This document shows positions 1 to 7,752 of a DNA stretch of 41,686 nt, piece after piece; the stretch's first letter is position 1; every line of letters starts with the position of its first letter. The stretch comes from an uncultured Schwartzia sp. (GTDB lineage: Bacteria > Bacillota > Negativicutes > Selenomonadales > Selenomonadaceae). The stretch spans positions 1-41,686 of the forward strand of contig CAJPQU010000001.1 in assembly GCA_905372875.1 (NCBI GenBank). The letters are read 5' to 3'. The position numbers were made by a program, and so were the translations under genes. The notes below the pieces were generated by a model, which was given only the letters and a program-made list of their open reading frames with translations, had not been told where the DNA came from and made no database searches.

Positions 1-1
1 C

Positions 2-415
2 CCCAGAAGCGGAAGCGCGGCCACATCCTCCGGATCTACGTCCGCCGCCCAGCCCCCGACAGCCCAAGGGCCCCTGCCCGAAGAAAAACGCATCCGGCGT
101 CGGAAACGGCCGGAGGACTCGTGGTTCACCTTTTCCCTCAAGAGCATGTGGAGCATCGCAGCCGCCATCCTTCTCCTCTGGGGGCTGCATAGTTTTTGGA
201 CCAGCTGGCGCCTGAACGCTTTTTGCTGCGCCGTCCAGGAAGCGGTGAACGCCCCAGACGGTATCGAAAAACTTCCGCAAATCAGCGATTGGCGCGTGCG
301 GGAAATCGAGGAAGGGACGCTCCAGGTTTCGCGGGGAGACGGCGCTTACACCGTCTACGTCTGGCGGCTCTCGGGCGGCGGTTACTTCGTGGATACCATC
401 GCCCGCCGGCCCTGA
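2..415 (+). CDS. 3' part of a single-pass membrane protein of unknown function
   Basis: The reading frame is open at the left edge of the window, so the start is not visible; 137 residues remain. The visible N-terminal part is rich in Pro, Ser, Ala and Gly, followed by a basic patch (EEKRIRRRKR) and then one hydrophobic segment (IAAAILLLWGLHSFW) near visible residues 52-66. About 70 residues follow the segment. The positive-inside rule would put the basic N-terminal part in the cytoplasm and the small C-terminal domain outside. I do not recognise a family. The GH3 lipoprotein gene starts 13 bp downstream, so the two are probably co-transcribed and may both act at the envelope (inference). An internal ATG at 146 would begin inside the membrane segment and is unlikely to be the start. 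Confidence 0.6.
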   Translation, partial: PRSGSAATSSGSTSAAQPPTAQGPLPEEKRIRRRKRPEDSWFTFSLKSMWSIAAAILLLWGLHSFWTSWRLNAFCCAVQEAVNAPDGIEKLPQISDWRVREIEEGTLQVSRGDGAYTVYVWRLSGGGYFVDTIARRP

Positions 416-428
416 CCGGCGTCCCGCT

Positions 429-1553
429 ATGAAAAAGAAGCGAATCCTTCACCCGCTCCTCCTCACCTTGACGGCGCTCTTGCTCCTCACCGGCTGCCGG
501 GACGGTGCCGCCCTCACCCCGCCTTCCGCCGCGCCTGCCGACCGTGTGGAAGCCCTCTTATCGCGCCTTTCCCCGACGGAAAAAGTGGGGCAAATGATGA
601 TGTGCGGCCTCATGACCGCCGCCTACGACGAAAACTGCGCCTATCTCCAAAACGAATTTGCCGTGGGCAGCTTTATTCTCTTCGACCGAAACGGCAACAC
701 CGCCGAAGAGGTCCGTGCCCTTACCGCCGCCCTAAAGCAGGGAAACGCCACCCCCGTACCCCTCTTCCTCGCCATCGACGAAGAAGGGGGCGCGGTGGCC
801 CGCTTCTCGGATTTCCTGCCGCCGCCCCCCGCCGCCTCTGCCCTCGGCGAAGCAGGGGATCCGGCCACAGCCCAGCGCTGGGCCGCCGATACCGCGGAAA
901 ATCTTCACGCTTTAGGGGTAAACTGGAACTTAGCCCCCGTGGCTGACCTCGGCCTGGCCAACGGTCGCTCCTACAGCGGCGACCCGGCCGTCGTCACTGC
1001 CTTTCTCCGTTCCGCGGCGGCAGGCTACCAAGAGAAACATTTTCCCTTTTGCCTCAAGCACTTCCCCGGCATCGGCAAGGGCGCGGCGGACACTCATGAC
1101 GACGAAGTTACCGTCGCCACTTCCCTGGAAGAACTTCGCCAGGAAGATATGGCCCCCTTCACCGCCCTCATCGCCGACACCCCGGCCACCGACTTTGCCG
1201 TCATGATCGGCCACGTTCGCTATGACGCCATCGACGATGCCCCTGCCAGCCTATCTCCCGCCATTATCACCGGCCTCCTCCGGGGTGAACTGGCATACGA
1301 CGGCGTCGTCATCACCGACAACATCACCATGAAAGCCGTGGCGGCACGCTATTCCCCGGAAGAAGCAGCCCTTCGCGCTGTCGCCGCCGGAGCCGACATC
1401 ATCCTGGTCAGCCACGAGTATGAAGCCGCCATTGCCGCCTACAACGCCATCCTTCGCGCCCTAAACACCGGCGTCATCCCTATGGAACGCATCGACGCCT
1501 CCGTCCGACGCATCCTCCGCCTGAAGTTAGCCCATGAAGACGTAGCCAAATGA
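429..1553 (+). CDS. GH3-family beta-N-acetylhexosaminidase-like lipoprotein
   Basis: 374 residues. A lipoprotein signal with lipobox LLTGC predicts lipidation at Cys23, so the enzyme should be tethered outside the membrane. The rest is a GH3 TIM barrel of the NagZ type: the LxxxEKVGQ entry motif (about residues 46-55), AIDEEGGAVARF, the KHFPG substrate-binding motif (Lys210) and a DTH motif (His223) that in NagZ supplies the acid/base dyad. The nucleophile Asp is about residue 297, in the context ITDNITMKA. Family members usually have Asp, Asp/Ser and Leu here, so the following Asn is atypical. The family removes GlcNAc from muropeptides or other N-acetylhexosaminides; a peptidoglycan-recycling or scavenging role is inference. 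It follows the truncated membrane protein gene by 13 bp and ends at a strong terminator. Confidence 0.88.
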   Translation: MKKKRILHPLLLTLTALLLLTGCRDGAALTPPSAAPADRVEALLSRLSPTEKVGQMMMCGLMTAAYDENCAYLQNEFAVGSFILFDRNGNTAEEVRALTAALKQGNATPVPLFLAIDEEGGAVARFSDFLPPPPAASALGEAGDPATAQRWAADTAENLHALGVNWNLAPVADLGLANGRSYSGDPAVVTAFLRSAAAGYQEKHFPFCLKHFPGIGKGAADTHDDEVTVATSLEELRQEDMAPFTALIADTPATDFAVMIGHVRYDAIDDAPASLSPAIITGLLRGELAYDGVVITDNITMKAVAARYSPEEAALRAVAAGADIILVSHEYEAAIAAYNAILRALNTGVIPMERIDASVRRILRLKLAHEDVAK

Positions 1554-1563
1554 TACAGCAAAA

Positions 1564-1616
1564 AACCGACGCCCCATACCAGACACTATCGTCTGACATA
1601 GGGCGTCGGTTTATGT
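1564..1616 (+). terminator. Hairpin terminator after the GH3 gene
   Basis: An 11-bp outer stem (AACCGACGCCC at 1564-1574 with GGGCGTCGGTT at 1601-1611) encloses an inner CAGAC/GTCTG pairing (1580-1584 with 1591-1595). A-rich and T-rich flanks make it plausible in both directions, so it could also end the minus-strand toxin-antitoxin transcript. Its core resembles the hairpin at 2441-2480. Confidence 0.75.
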
Positions 1617-1683
1617 TCATTGCCGCGCCACAAATGACCGCGTAATACGATGAAATATCAGCCCCCATAGAGGACCGTGCCGG

Positions 1684-1965
1684 TCATGAAACGAGAGGTG
1701 TTACTTGCAGCTTCAATCCCAACGGGCGCATCAACTTCATCAAGGTGTCCAGCTTTGGCGTTGTCTTAAAGGACTCAATGCGGGCAACGGACGATTGGGG
1801 AATATGGCACTCGGCAGCCAGCGCCCGTTGACTGATTCCCAATTCCATCCGCTTTTGAATAACAGAGGAAACAATAGCGCTCAACATCTCGATCTCTTCC
1901 ATTTCCTGCTTACTGCCTGCATCGATTGACTTCACATGACGTTTATAATCTTCCCATGTTTTCAT
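1684..1965 (-). CDS. higA: HigA-type XRE-family antitoxin
   Basis: 93 residues with a Cro/C1-type helix-turn-helix in the second half (ISQRALAAECHIPQSSVARIE, about residues 44-64). This is the layout of HigA-like antitoxins of the type in which the toxin gene comes first. The antitoxin binds and neutralises the toxin, and the pair usually represses its own promoter through the HTH. Its start codon overlaps the toxin stop by 4 bp (1962-1965), showing translational coupling. A likely operator overlaps the shared promoter at 2363-2391. HigA is the best family name; the pair could also be filed under the generic 'RelE/XRE' label. Confidence 0.85.
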   Translation of the reverse strand: MKTWEDYKRHVKSIDAGSKQEMEEIEMLSAIVSSVIQKRMELGISQRALAAECHIPQSSVARIESFKTTPKLDTLMKLMRPLGLKLQVTPLVS

Positions 1966-2333
1966 AGCTTATCCACTTCCTTTCTGGCCAGATAGTCGTC
2001 ACGTTCTCTCTTCGCGCGTTGGATTTCACGGGCCGGGATTTTCATCGTCTTCTTGCGGAAATGATGGAGCAGGACAAAGGTATCCTCGCCGCAGTAAAAG
2101 TAAAGCACGCGATTATTGCCGGGGCGCAGTTCCCAAATGTCTTCCTCGATATGCTTGGTGATGGTGCTTGGCAGAAAGGTCCCATTCTTCGACAACAGAT
2201 CGATGTAAAACAGCATTTGATTGTACTGAATCCGGGCATCTTTGTTCGACGCACCCTTGCTGCGCAATTCTTCAAGGAAATCCCAGACATCCGATGCCCC
2301 GGCTTTCGTTTCATAAAACTTGACGGTAAACAT
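1962..2333 (-). CDS. higB: HigB/RelE-type toxin (phage Gp49-like family)
   Basis: 123 residues when started at the ATG at 2333, which is preceded by GGGAGAT at good spacing; upstream ATGs at 2372 and 2348 lack this. The sequence begins MFTVKFYETKAG and contains KHIEEDIWELRPGNNRVLYF followed by LLHHFRKKTMKIP. That is the conserved core of the HigB/Gp49 branch of RelE-fold toxins, which cut mRNA on the ribosome. The WELR Arg and the HxFxKK basic strand are the expected functional residues of the family. It precedes the antitoxin gene with a 4-bp overlap. The module lies between a GH3 lipoprotein gene and a translation factor gene, bracketed by two related hairpins, which suggests acquisition as a cassette (inference). 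Confidence 0.87.
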   Translation of the reverse strand: MFTVKFYETKAGASDVWDFLEELRSKGASNKDARIQYNQMLFYIDLLSKNGTFLPSTITKHIEEDIWELRPGNNRVLYFYCGEDTFVLLHHFRKKTMKIPAREIQRAKRERDDYLARKEVDKL

Positions 2334-2362
2334 AATATCTCCCATCTGCATGGCTTTTCTTG

Positions 2363-2391
2363 ATGATAGCACAAACGCTATCTAAAGACAA
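2363..2391 (-). promoter_or_regulatory. Promoter and likely operator of the HigBA-type pair
   Basis: On the minus strand a -35 TTGTCT (2391-2386) and a -10 TATCAT (2368-2363) are spaced by 17 bp. An inverted repeat, GATAGC-N6-GCTATC (2365-2382), overlaps the -10 and the spacer, the expected place for an autoregulatory antitoxin site. Transcription would start about 20-25 bp before the toxin ATG at 2333. Confidence 0.6.
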
Positions 2392-2440
2392 GAGATGCGG
2401 TTAACACGAGAAAATCGTAGGCGCAGCGCCAAGACAAAGG

Positions 2441-2485
2441 GACGCCCTACGCCAGAGCTTATCGTCTGGCGTAGGGCGTCTTCTT
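2441..2485. terminator. Perfect 16-bp hairpin between the HigBA-type pair and the EF-G-like gene
   Basis: The arms at 2441-2456 (GACGCCCTACGCCAGA) and 2465-2480 are perfectly complementary around an 8-base loop, and a T-rich stretch follows at 2481-2485. No plus-strand gene ends just before it. A terminator is possible, but it may instead be a repeat element: the arms and loop share GACGCCC, CAGA and TATCGTCTG with the hairpin at 1564-1611 on the other side of the toxin-antitoxin pair. Confidence 0.6.
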
Positions 2486-2579
2486 ATTGTGGTTTATTTT
2501 CCGGCGATGGTGCGGTGCCTAATACACATGTTTTTCCCCGGGCACTTTCACATTTTTTCTCTCGCGGCAGGAAACCTTC

Positions 2580-2608
2580 TTGTTATCAGAGAATTATATC
2601 GTTATAAA
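2580..2608 (+). promoter_or_regulatory. Candidate promoter of the EF-G-like gene
   Basis: TTGTTA (2580-2585) and TATAAA (2603-2608) are separated by 17 bp. A transcript starting near 2615 would have a very short leader that still includes the AGGAGGG ribosome-binding site at about 2618-2624. Two mismatches in total to the sigma-A consensus. Confidence 0.5.
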
Positions 2609-2630
2609 AAGCGATCGAGGAGGGATTTCG

Positions 2631-4703
2631 ATGCAGGAATATGGGAGCGCGAATCTGCGCAACGTCGCCGTCGTCGGCCACGGGCGGGCCGGGAAGACGA
2701 GCCTGTTGGACGCTTGCCTGTTTAACGCCGGAGCGGTCAACAGGCTGGGAAATACCGCCAACGGATCGTCTTTTTTGGACGTCGAGCCGGAAGAAATCCG
2801 GCGCGGTTTTTCCATCGACAGCAAGCTGGTTGCCATAGAATGGCAGGGCTGCAAGCTGAATCTGCTGGATACGCCCGGCTACCCGGACTTCATCAGCGAA
2901 GTCAAGGGAGCGCTCACGGCGGCGGACTGCGCCCTCATTGTCATCTCAGCTCCCTCCGGCATTGAGATTGAAACGGAAAAAGACTGGCGGCTGGCGGAAG
3001 AAATGGCTCTTCCCCGAGCCTTCTTCGTCAATAAAATGGATCGGGAGCACGCGGACTTCCAGCAGGTAGTGGATGAGCTCCGCGTGCGTTTCGGCAAAGG
3101 CGTTGTCCCCGTCCAGCTTCCCCTCGGACAGGAATCCTCTTTTCAGGGCGTCATCGACCTTCTCACCATGAGCAGCAAATTCACCTCCCATGAGGAGGAA
3201 ACCATCGTCACGGGCATTCCAGAATATATGGACGAGGCGGTGGAAACGGCCCGGCAGGCGCTGGTGGAGGCCCTAGCGGACTTTAATGACACCCTCTTAG
3301 AGAAATTCTTAGACGGCGAGGATATTCCCCAGCACGAGATCGGGCAGGCGCTGTCCGACGGGATCGCCGCCGGGAAGGTATTCCCCGTATTCTGCGGGGC
3401 TGCGGCCCAGAATGTGGGGGTCCGAAAGCTCATGAACGGGATCATCTCCTATCTCCCCGCCCCGGGGAGCCGCAGCGCCATCGGTACCGAGCCGGGAAAA
3501 GAGGATACCCTTTTGGAACGCACTTTGACCGACCCCTTTTCCGCCCAGGTCTTTAAGACCGTCGTGGACCCATTCGTGGGGCGGCTGACGTTTCTGCGCC
3601 TGCGCTCCGGGACGCTGACTCATGACGACAGTGTGTATAACGTCAGCCGCGGCGCCATCGAACGCATCGGCGGCCTGTTCACCATGCAGGGCAACCAACA
3701 GATCAAGGTAACCCGCGCCCTTGCCGGGGATATCGTTGTAACGTCGAAACTCACCGCCACCCGCACCGGCGATACCTTGGCGGATAAGAACGCTCCCATT
3801 TGCTACGAGCCCATCGCCTACCCCGGCTCCATGCTGATCATGGCCGCCTACCCGAAGAAGAAAGGCGACGAGGAAAAGGCCTTCGGAGCGCTGGAAAAGG
3901 CGCAGGACGAAGACCCCACCATCGTCGTCTTTAAATTCCCGGAAACGAAGGAGACCCTCGTCCGGGCCCAGGGCGAGGTACAGATTGAGATATTAGGGGA
4001 GCGGCTGACCCGAAAATTCGGTGCGGAACTTGCGTTTCGCGAGCCGAAGGTGCCGTACCGCGAGACGATCCGAAAGTCGGTGAAAGCCGAGGGTAAGCAT
4101 AAAAAGCAGAGCGGCGGCCACGGCCAGTACGGCCATGTCTGGCTGGAGATCAGCCCCCAGCCCGCGGGAGAAGGGAACGCCTTCACCGAGACGATCTTCG
4201 GCGGCAGCGTGCCGCGCCAGTACGTCCCGGCGGTGGAGAAGGGGACGGCGGAGACGCTGGCCGGAGGCATCTTGGCGGGCTATCCCGTGGTAGACGTGAA
4301 AGTGAACCTCTGCGACGGCTCCTATCACACGGTGGACTCCTCCGAAGCCGCCTTTAAGGCCGCCACTGCCCTCGCCCTCCGCAAGGGGATCAAAGAAGCC
4401 GATCCCATACTCTTAGAGCCCATTTACAATATCTCCATTTCCGCCCCGGAATACTTCATGGGAGAGGTCATGGGGCAGCTGAACGCGAAGCGGGCACGCA
4501 TTTTAGGGATGGAGAGTCAGGGCCGCGATATAAGCGAAGTAAAGGCCCAGATCCCGGCTACGGAACTCTATAAATACGCCACCGACTTGCGGGCTCAAAC
4601 GAAGGGACGCGGTGTTTTCACCACAGAATTTTCCCACTACGAGGAAATGCCGCCGAAGATGGCGGAAAAAGTCATCGCCGCCTATCAGGAAGCACGGAAA
4701 TAA
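2631..4703 (+). CDS. Elongation factor G-like GTPase (EF-G paralogue)
   Basis: 690 residues from the ATG at 2631, which follows AGGAGGG; the longer frame from 2580 would begin inside the promoter. The order is that of EF-G: G domain, domain II (about residues 290-380), then domains III-V ending near KGRGVFTTEFSHYEEMP. GTPase motifs are G1 GHGRAGKTS, G3 DTPGYPDF and G4 NKMD. Canonical EF-G has GHVDHGKT at G1, so this belongs to the EF-G-like paralogue branch (often annotated FusA2) rather than being the housekeeping fusA. It also lacks a neighbouring rpsL-rpsG-tuf context. Paralogues of this branch have been linked to ribosome recycling or to unknown roles; function here is not resolved. A terminator follows at 4718. 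Confidence 0.87.
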   Translation: MQEYGSANLRNVAVVGHGRAGKTSLLDACLFNAGAVNRLGNTANGSSFLDVEPEEIRRGFSIDSKLVAIEWQGCKLNLLDTPGYPDFISEVKGALTAADCALIVISAPSGIEIETEKDWRLAEEMALPRAFFVNKMDREHADFQQVVDELRVRFGKGVVPVQLPLGQESSFQGVIDLLTMSSKFTSHEEETIVTGIPEYMDEAVETARQALVEALADFNDTLLEKFLDGEDIPQHEIGQALSDGIAAGKVFPVFCGAAAQNVGVRKLMNGIISYLPAPGSRSAIGTEPGKEDTLLERTLTDPFSAQVFKTVVDPFVGRLTFLRLRSGTLTHDDSVYNVSRGAIERIGGLFTMQGNQQIKVTRALAGDIVVTSKLTATRTGDTLADKNAPICYEPIAYPGSMLIMAAYPKKKGDEEKAFGALEKAQDEDPTIVVFKFPETKETLVRAQGEVQIEILGERLTRKFGAELAFREPKVPYRETIRKSVKAEGKHKKQSGGHGQYGHVWLEISPQPAGEGNAFTETIFGGSVPRQYVPAVEKGTAETLAGGILAGYPVVDVKVNLCDGSYHTVDSSEAAFKAATALALRKGIKEADPILLEPIYNISISAPEYFMGEVMGQLNAKRARILGMESQGRDISEVKAQIPATELYKYATDLRAQTKGRGVFTTEFSHYEEMPPKMAEKVIAAYQEARK

Positions 4704-4717
4704 AGGGATAGAGAAAA

Positions 4718-4748
4718 CCGCCTCTCGGATAAAGAGGCGGCTTGTTTT
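4718..4748 (+). terminator. Terminator after the EF-G-like gene
   Basis: An 8-bp GC-rich stem, CCGCCTCT (4718-4725) with AGAGGCGG (4733-4740), is followed by CTTGTTTT. It lies 15 bp past the stop codon. Confidence 0.75.
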
Positions 4749-4792
4749 AATGATATCCCTTACTTCCACAAATCCATCATCCCAAAGTGTCC

Positions 4793-5080
4793 CTACTTCT
4801 TTTGATTTTTCGTCATTTCCAGAGCGTTGTTGAGGAAAAATTCGCCGCCCATGGGGGAGGTGCAGTCCTTTTCCATGAGGACGTTTTTATTTTCATCCCG
4901 AAAGGTCAGGCAAAAGGCCTCGTCTGTGGGGGCCGACGCTCCTGAAATAGGCGTAACAAAAGCCGATACCCCCGGCGCGTAGTCGCGTCGGTAGTAGACT
5001 TCCCGGACCGGGTGGAGTCCTTTATCGTCCTCCCGCCGCTTAAAGCGCAATTTGAAGGCAAAAATATCGTCTAACCGCAT
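4793..5080 (-). CDS. Small hypothetical protein
   Basis: 95 residues from the ATG at 5080, chosen because GGAGGGGAT lies just upstream; a longer frame to 5116 has no such site. The protein is soluble-looking and mixed in charge: a basic N-terminal third (FKLRFKRREDDKG), a central VREVYYRRDYAPGVSAFVTPIS segment, and a C-terminal FFLNNALEMTKNQKK. No signal peptide or membrane segment is visible. I do not recognise a family. It is the nearest downstream gene of the DUF805 membrane protein on the same strand (102-bp gap), so the two may be co-transcribed. Confidence 0.6.
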   Translation of the reverse strand: MRLDDIFAFKLRFKRREDDKGLHPVREVYYRRDYAPGVSAFVTPISGASAPTDEAFCLTFRDENKNVLMEKDCTSPMGGEFFLNNALEMTKNQKK

Positions 5081-5182
5081 GATATCCCCTCCTGTCGCAG
5101 TTTCTCTTTCCCCCATAAAAAATCAACGTCAGTAATCCCCTTTTGACGCGAGGATGCGTGTGCCGCAGACGAAACACACCTG

Positions 5183-5683
5183 TTATCCATTGCCATGGCG
5201 CGCCGGCGCCCTGTCCTCCAGCAAACCGATGAACAAGTATATCAACTGCCCGACGAAAAACGCCGCCCCGGCCAAGAGCATAAGTCCCGCCCCCAGGCCG
5301 AGGGAATCTTGGCCTGGCCCGGTATACGCCGCCCAGTGATCTTCCATCTCTTCGTCGAGAACGCGCCACGCCAAGAGGCTGAGCACAGTGGCCAACGGGG
5401 CGAGAACTGCCCAGAGGCCCGATCGGCCAAGCACATGGAGACGGTGCGCGGCGAGGATCGTCTGCGAAGCATATACTATCGCGGTAAAAGCAATCCACAC
5501 GGCGTAAATAGGAAAAATATATTTTCCCCCATCGCTGGACCACATAACCGTAAGATACAGGAAGGAAACGAGCCAAGTCATCGCGATCTCTGCCGCCAAA
5601 AGCGCCGCCCAAGCGTCAACATAAGTCTCGCGAGGGATCCTTCCTCGGAGAGAGAAAAAGAATTTCAGTATGTTGTCCATCAT
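5183..5683 (-). CDS. DUF805-like integral membrane protein
   Basis: 166 residues. It begins MMDNILKFFFSLRGRIPRETY, which matches the characteristic start of DUF805 proteins (an F-F-S-x-x-G-R-I-x-R signature), followed by about four hydrophobic segments (near residues 24-47, 55-75, 86-105 and 130-150). GAGGAG lies just ahead of two adjacent ATGs, so the start is MMDN or MDN. The function of DUF805 is unknown. The protein ends in a short polar tail rich in Arg, His and Gly. It is divergent from the tRNA-Gln gene. Confidence 0.7.
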   Translation of the reverse strand: MMDNILKFFFSLRGRIPRETYVDAWAALLAAEIAMTWLVSFLYLTVMWSSDGGKYIFPIYAVWIAFTAIVYASQTILAAHRLHVLGRSGLWAVLAPLATVLSLLAWRVLDEEMEDHWAAYTGPGQDSLGLGAGLMLLAGAAFFVGQLIYLFIGLLEDRAPARHGNG

Positions 5684-5829
5684 TTTCTCCTCTCGGAGCT
5701 AGGCACGGTCGCCCATTGGATTTGTCGCGGCGCGCCGGTGCGGGGGCGGTTCCTTATCATCCGACTCTTTCCCGTATCATATGGGTCTATCAAACTTACG
5801 GACACGCCAAAGAACGCCAAAATTTGCCC

Positions 5830-5858
5830 TTGACACTTCTCCTGGCGGCATGTATAAT
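5830..5858 (+). promoter_or_regulatory. Consensus sigma-A promoter of tRNA-Gln
   Basis: TTGACA (5830-5835), a 17-bp spacer and TATAAT (5853-5858) form a perfect consensus promoter. The transcript would start about 14 bp before the tRNA. Confidence 0.9.
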
Positions 5859-5878
5859 CGAGTACGTTGACGAGGGAT

Positions 5879-5954
5879 TGGGGTATCGCCAAGTTGGTAA
5901 GGCACGGGATTCTGAATCCCGCATGCGTTGGTTCGAGTCCAGCTACCCCAGCCA
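5879..5954 (+). tRNA. tRNA-Gln(CTG)
   Basis: 76 nt including an encoded CCA. Acceptor TGGGGTA (5879-5885) pairs with TACCCCA. The D arm is GCC/GGC, the anticodon stem CGGGA/TCCCG encloses loop TTCTGAA with anticodon CTG (decodes CAG, Gln), and the T arm has loop TTCGAGT. Discriminator base is G (5951), then CCA at 5952-5954. It is a single-gene transcription unit, with its own consensus promoter and terminator. Confidence 0.96.
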
Positions 5955-5964
5955 GTGACTGTTC

Positions 5965-5990
5965 GCACCGCGATGGCGCGGTGCTTTTTT
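5965..5990 (+). terminator. Terminator of tRNA-Gln
   Basis: An 8-bp stem, GCACCGCG (5965-5972) with CGCGGTGC (5977-5984), has a 4-base loop and is followed by six T (5985-5990). Confidence 0.9.
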
Positions 5991-6018
5991 ATCCCTTGGG
6001 GAAAACAGAACGCGCCGC

Positions 6019-6264
6019 CTAAAATTTGATGTCGTGGGCGATGGTCTGATCGCTTTTCCCCAAAACCCAGCCCAGTACCTTAATCTCCGCATAGAGCATG
6101 ACCCGCTGTTCCCGGGGATCCACTTGCGCCCGGGTAAGTTCTTTATATTGGGCGATCTCCTGCTCGTAGCGGGCACGGATCGTGGAGGGGCTGCGCATTT
6201 TCTCCCGATGATCCGCCGCATAGGCTTTGCTGCTGATGATGTCTTTGTACGTCATATCGCACAT
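6019..6264 (-). CDS. Small hypothetical protein
   Basis: 81 residues if started at 6264; a second ATG at 6255 (MTYKDIISSKAY) has the purine-rich GGAAGAGG at a better distance and may be the true start (78 residues). The protein is helical-looking and charged in the middle (RARYEQEIAQYKELTRAQVDPREQRVMLYAEIK), with a short C-terminal KSDQTIAHDIKF. No family is recognised. It is divergent from the tautomerase gene, with 91 bp between them. Confidence 0.5.
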   Translation of the reverse strand: MCDMTYKDIISSKAYAADHREKMRSPSTIRARYEQEIAQYKELTRAQVDPREQRVMLYAEIKVLGWVLGKSDQTIAHDIKF

Positions 6265-6355
6265 CCTCTTCCTTCTTTTTCTTCTCCACCCCTAACGGCA
6301 GGGATTTCTTCCCCCGCCGCGAATATTATTATATCAAAAAGAAGGGGGAAACGCC

Positions 6356-6559
6356 ATGCCTTATGTAAACATCAAGATCACCCGGGAAGGCAACGTGACG
6401 GCCGAGCAAAAACGCCGCCTTATCGAAGGGGCGACGGATCTCCTGCACGACGTCTTGGGGAAAAACAAAGCGACCACCGTAGTGACCATCGATGAAGTGG
6501 ACACCGATAACTGGGGTATCGGCGGCCTTCCGGTGACCGCCCTGCGGAAAAAGCGCTGA
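6356..6559 (+). CDS. 4-oxalocrotonate tautomerase-family protein
   Basis: 67 residues, the usual length of the small tautomerase subunits. After removal of Met the protein starts with Pro (PYVNIKITREG), the catalytic base of this superfamily. The middle (LLHDVLGKNKATTVVTIDEVDTDNWGIGG) follows the typical strand-loop pattern, including the VxIxEVxxxNWGxGG signature. Small tautomerases isomerise enol and keto acids as oligomers; the substrate cannot be told from sequence, and a catabolic pathway is not visible nearby. A purine-rich site (GAAGGGGG) precedes the ATG. Confidence 0.9.
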   Translation: MPYVNIKITREGNVTAEQKRRLIEGATDLLHDVLGKNKATTVVTIDEVDTDNWGIGGLPVTALRKKR

Positions 6560-6724
6560 AACACGCGCCCGCTTCTTCCTGCTCGCGATTTACCCGCGAC
6601 GGGGTATTTCTTTTACGCTCTACTTTTCGTGTGCCGTTTCTGTCAACCACTTTTACGGCGCCGATAACAGAGGACCATCCGCTGGGAAATATCCAGCAAC
6701 CTTTGACCTTTAGGAGGTATTTTT

Positions 6725-7657
6725 ATGGGAAAGATTTATCAAAGCATGACAGAATTGATCGGTCATACGCCGCTTCTGGCGGCTCGTCGGTTCAGCCGGG
6801 AAGAATCCCTTCCCGCTACGCTCTTAGTGAAGCTGGAATATTTTAATCCGGCGGGAAGCGTGAAGGATCGCATCGCAGCGGCGATGATCGAGGACGCGGA
6901 AAAGCGCGGCCTCCTGACGAAAGATTCCGTCATCGTCGAACCTACCAGCGGCAACACGGGTATCGGCCTGGCCAGCGCGGCAGCGGCCCGAGGCTATCGG
7001 GCCATCCTCACCATGCCGGAGACGATGAGCATAGAGCGCCGTAAACTGCTGGCGGCCTACGGCGCAGAAATCGTGCTGACCGACGGCGCCCAGGGCATGA
7101 AAGGGGCCATCGCGAAAGCCGAGGAGCTGGCGAAAACCCTTCCTCACGCCTTTATCCCCTCGCAGTTTACCAATCCCGTGAACCCGGCAGCCCATGAGGC
7201 GACCACCGGGCCGGAGATCTGGACGGATACCGACGGCGCAGTGGACATCTTCGTGGCCGGGGTAGGGACCGGCGGCACGGTAACCGGAGTCGGGCGTTTT
7301 CTCAAGAAAAAAAAGCCCGGCGTCAAAATCTACGCCGTAGAGCCCGAAAACTCAACGGTATTGAGCGGCGGCGCCCCCGGTCCGCATAAGATTCAAGGGA
7401 TCGGCGCCGGATTCATCCCCCAGACGCTGGATACGAAAATTTACGACGAGGTGCTGACCATCTCCAACGAGGCCTCCTTCCAATACGCCCGGAAACTCGC
7501 CCGCACGGAGGGAATCCTCGTAGGCATCTCCTCCGGCGCAGCCTTGGCGGCGGCGGTAAAGCTGGCGGCCCGCCCGGAAAATGCGGGCAAGACCATCGTC
7601 GCGTTGCTGCCGGATACCGGCGACCGCTACCTCTCCACGGATCTTGTCGAGGCGTAA
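6725..7657 (+). CDS. cysK: Cysteine synthase (O-acetylserine sulfhydrylase)
   Basis: 310 residues, standard length for CysK. A fold-type II PLP enzyme that makes L-cysteine from O-acetylserine and sulfide. Visible motifs: the PLP lysine in NPAGSVKDR (Lys47), the substrate loop PTSGNTGIGLAS, the phosphate-binding loop GVGTGGTVTG, and GISSGAALAAA near the C-terminus. The start has AGGAGGT ahead of it. The gene stands alone between a tautomerase gene and a strong terminator. The C-terminal ALLPDTGDRYLSTDLV segment is typical of the bacterial enzyme. A cystathionine beta-synthase-like role is possible for some relatives, but the length and motifs favour CysK. Confidence 0.95.
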   Translation: MGKIYQSMTELIGHTPLLAARRFSREESLPATLLVKLEYFNPAGSVKDRIAAAMIEDAEKRGLLTKDSVIVEPTSGNTGIGLASAAAARGYRAILTMPETMSIERRKLLAAYGAEIVLTDGAQGMKGAIAKAEELAKTLPHAFIPSQFTNPVNPAAHEATTGPEIWTDTDGAVDIFVAGVGTGGTVTGVGRFLKKKKPGVKIYAVEPENSTVLSGGAPGPHKIQGIGAGFIPQTLDTKIYDEVLTISNEASFQYARKLARTEGILVGISSGAALAAAVKLAARPENAGKTIVALLPDTGDRYLSTDLVEA

Positions 7658-7689
7658 GCGAAGCGTTGACAAAAAGAACTATCCTTAAA

Positions 7690-7718
7690 AAAGGGCTGCT
7701 TTCGGGCAGCCCTTTTTT
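7690..7718 (+). terminator. Terminator after cysK
   Basis: AGGGCTGC (7692-7699) pairs with GCAGCCCT (7706-7713) around TTTCGG, and T residues follow to 7718. Confidence 0.9.
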
Positions 7719-7752
7719 ATGTACCGACCCCGGGGCCCCGGATTCGTCTCCC

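Noticed and set aside
6655..6720. SAM riboswitch before cysK
   Set aside because: GATAACAGAGG and CCAGCAACC recall parts of the S-box, but the remaining helices and the required length between this point and the start codon are missing.
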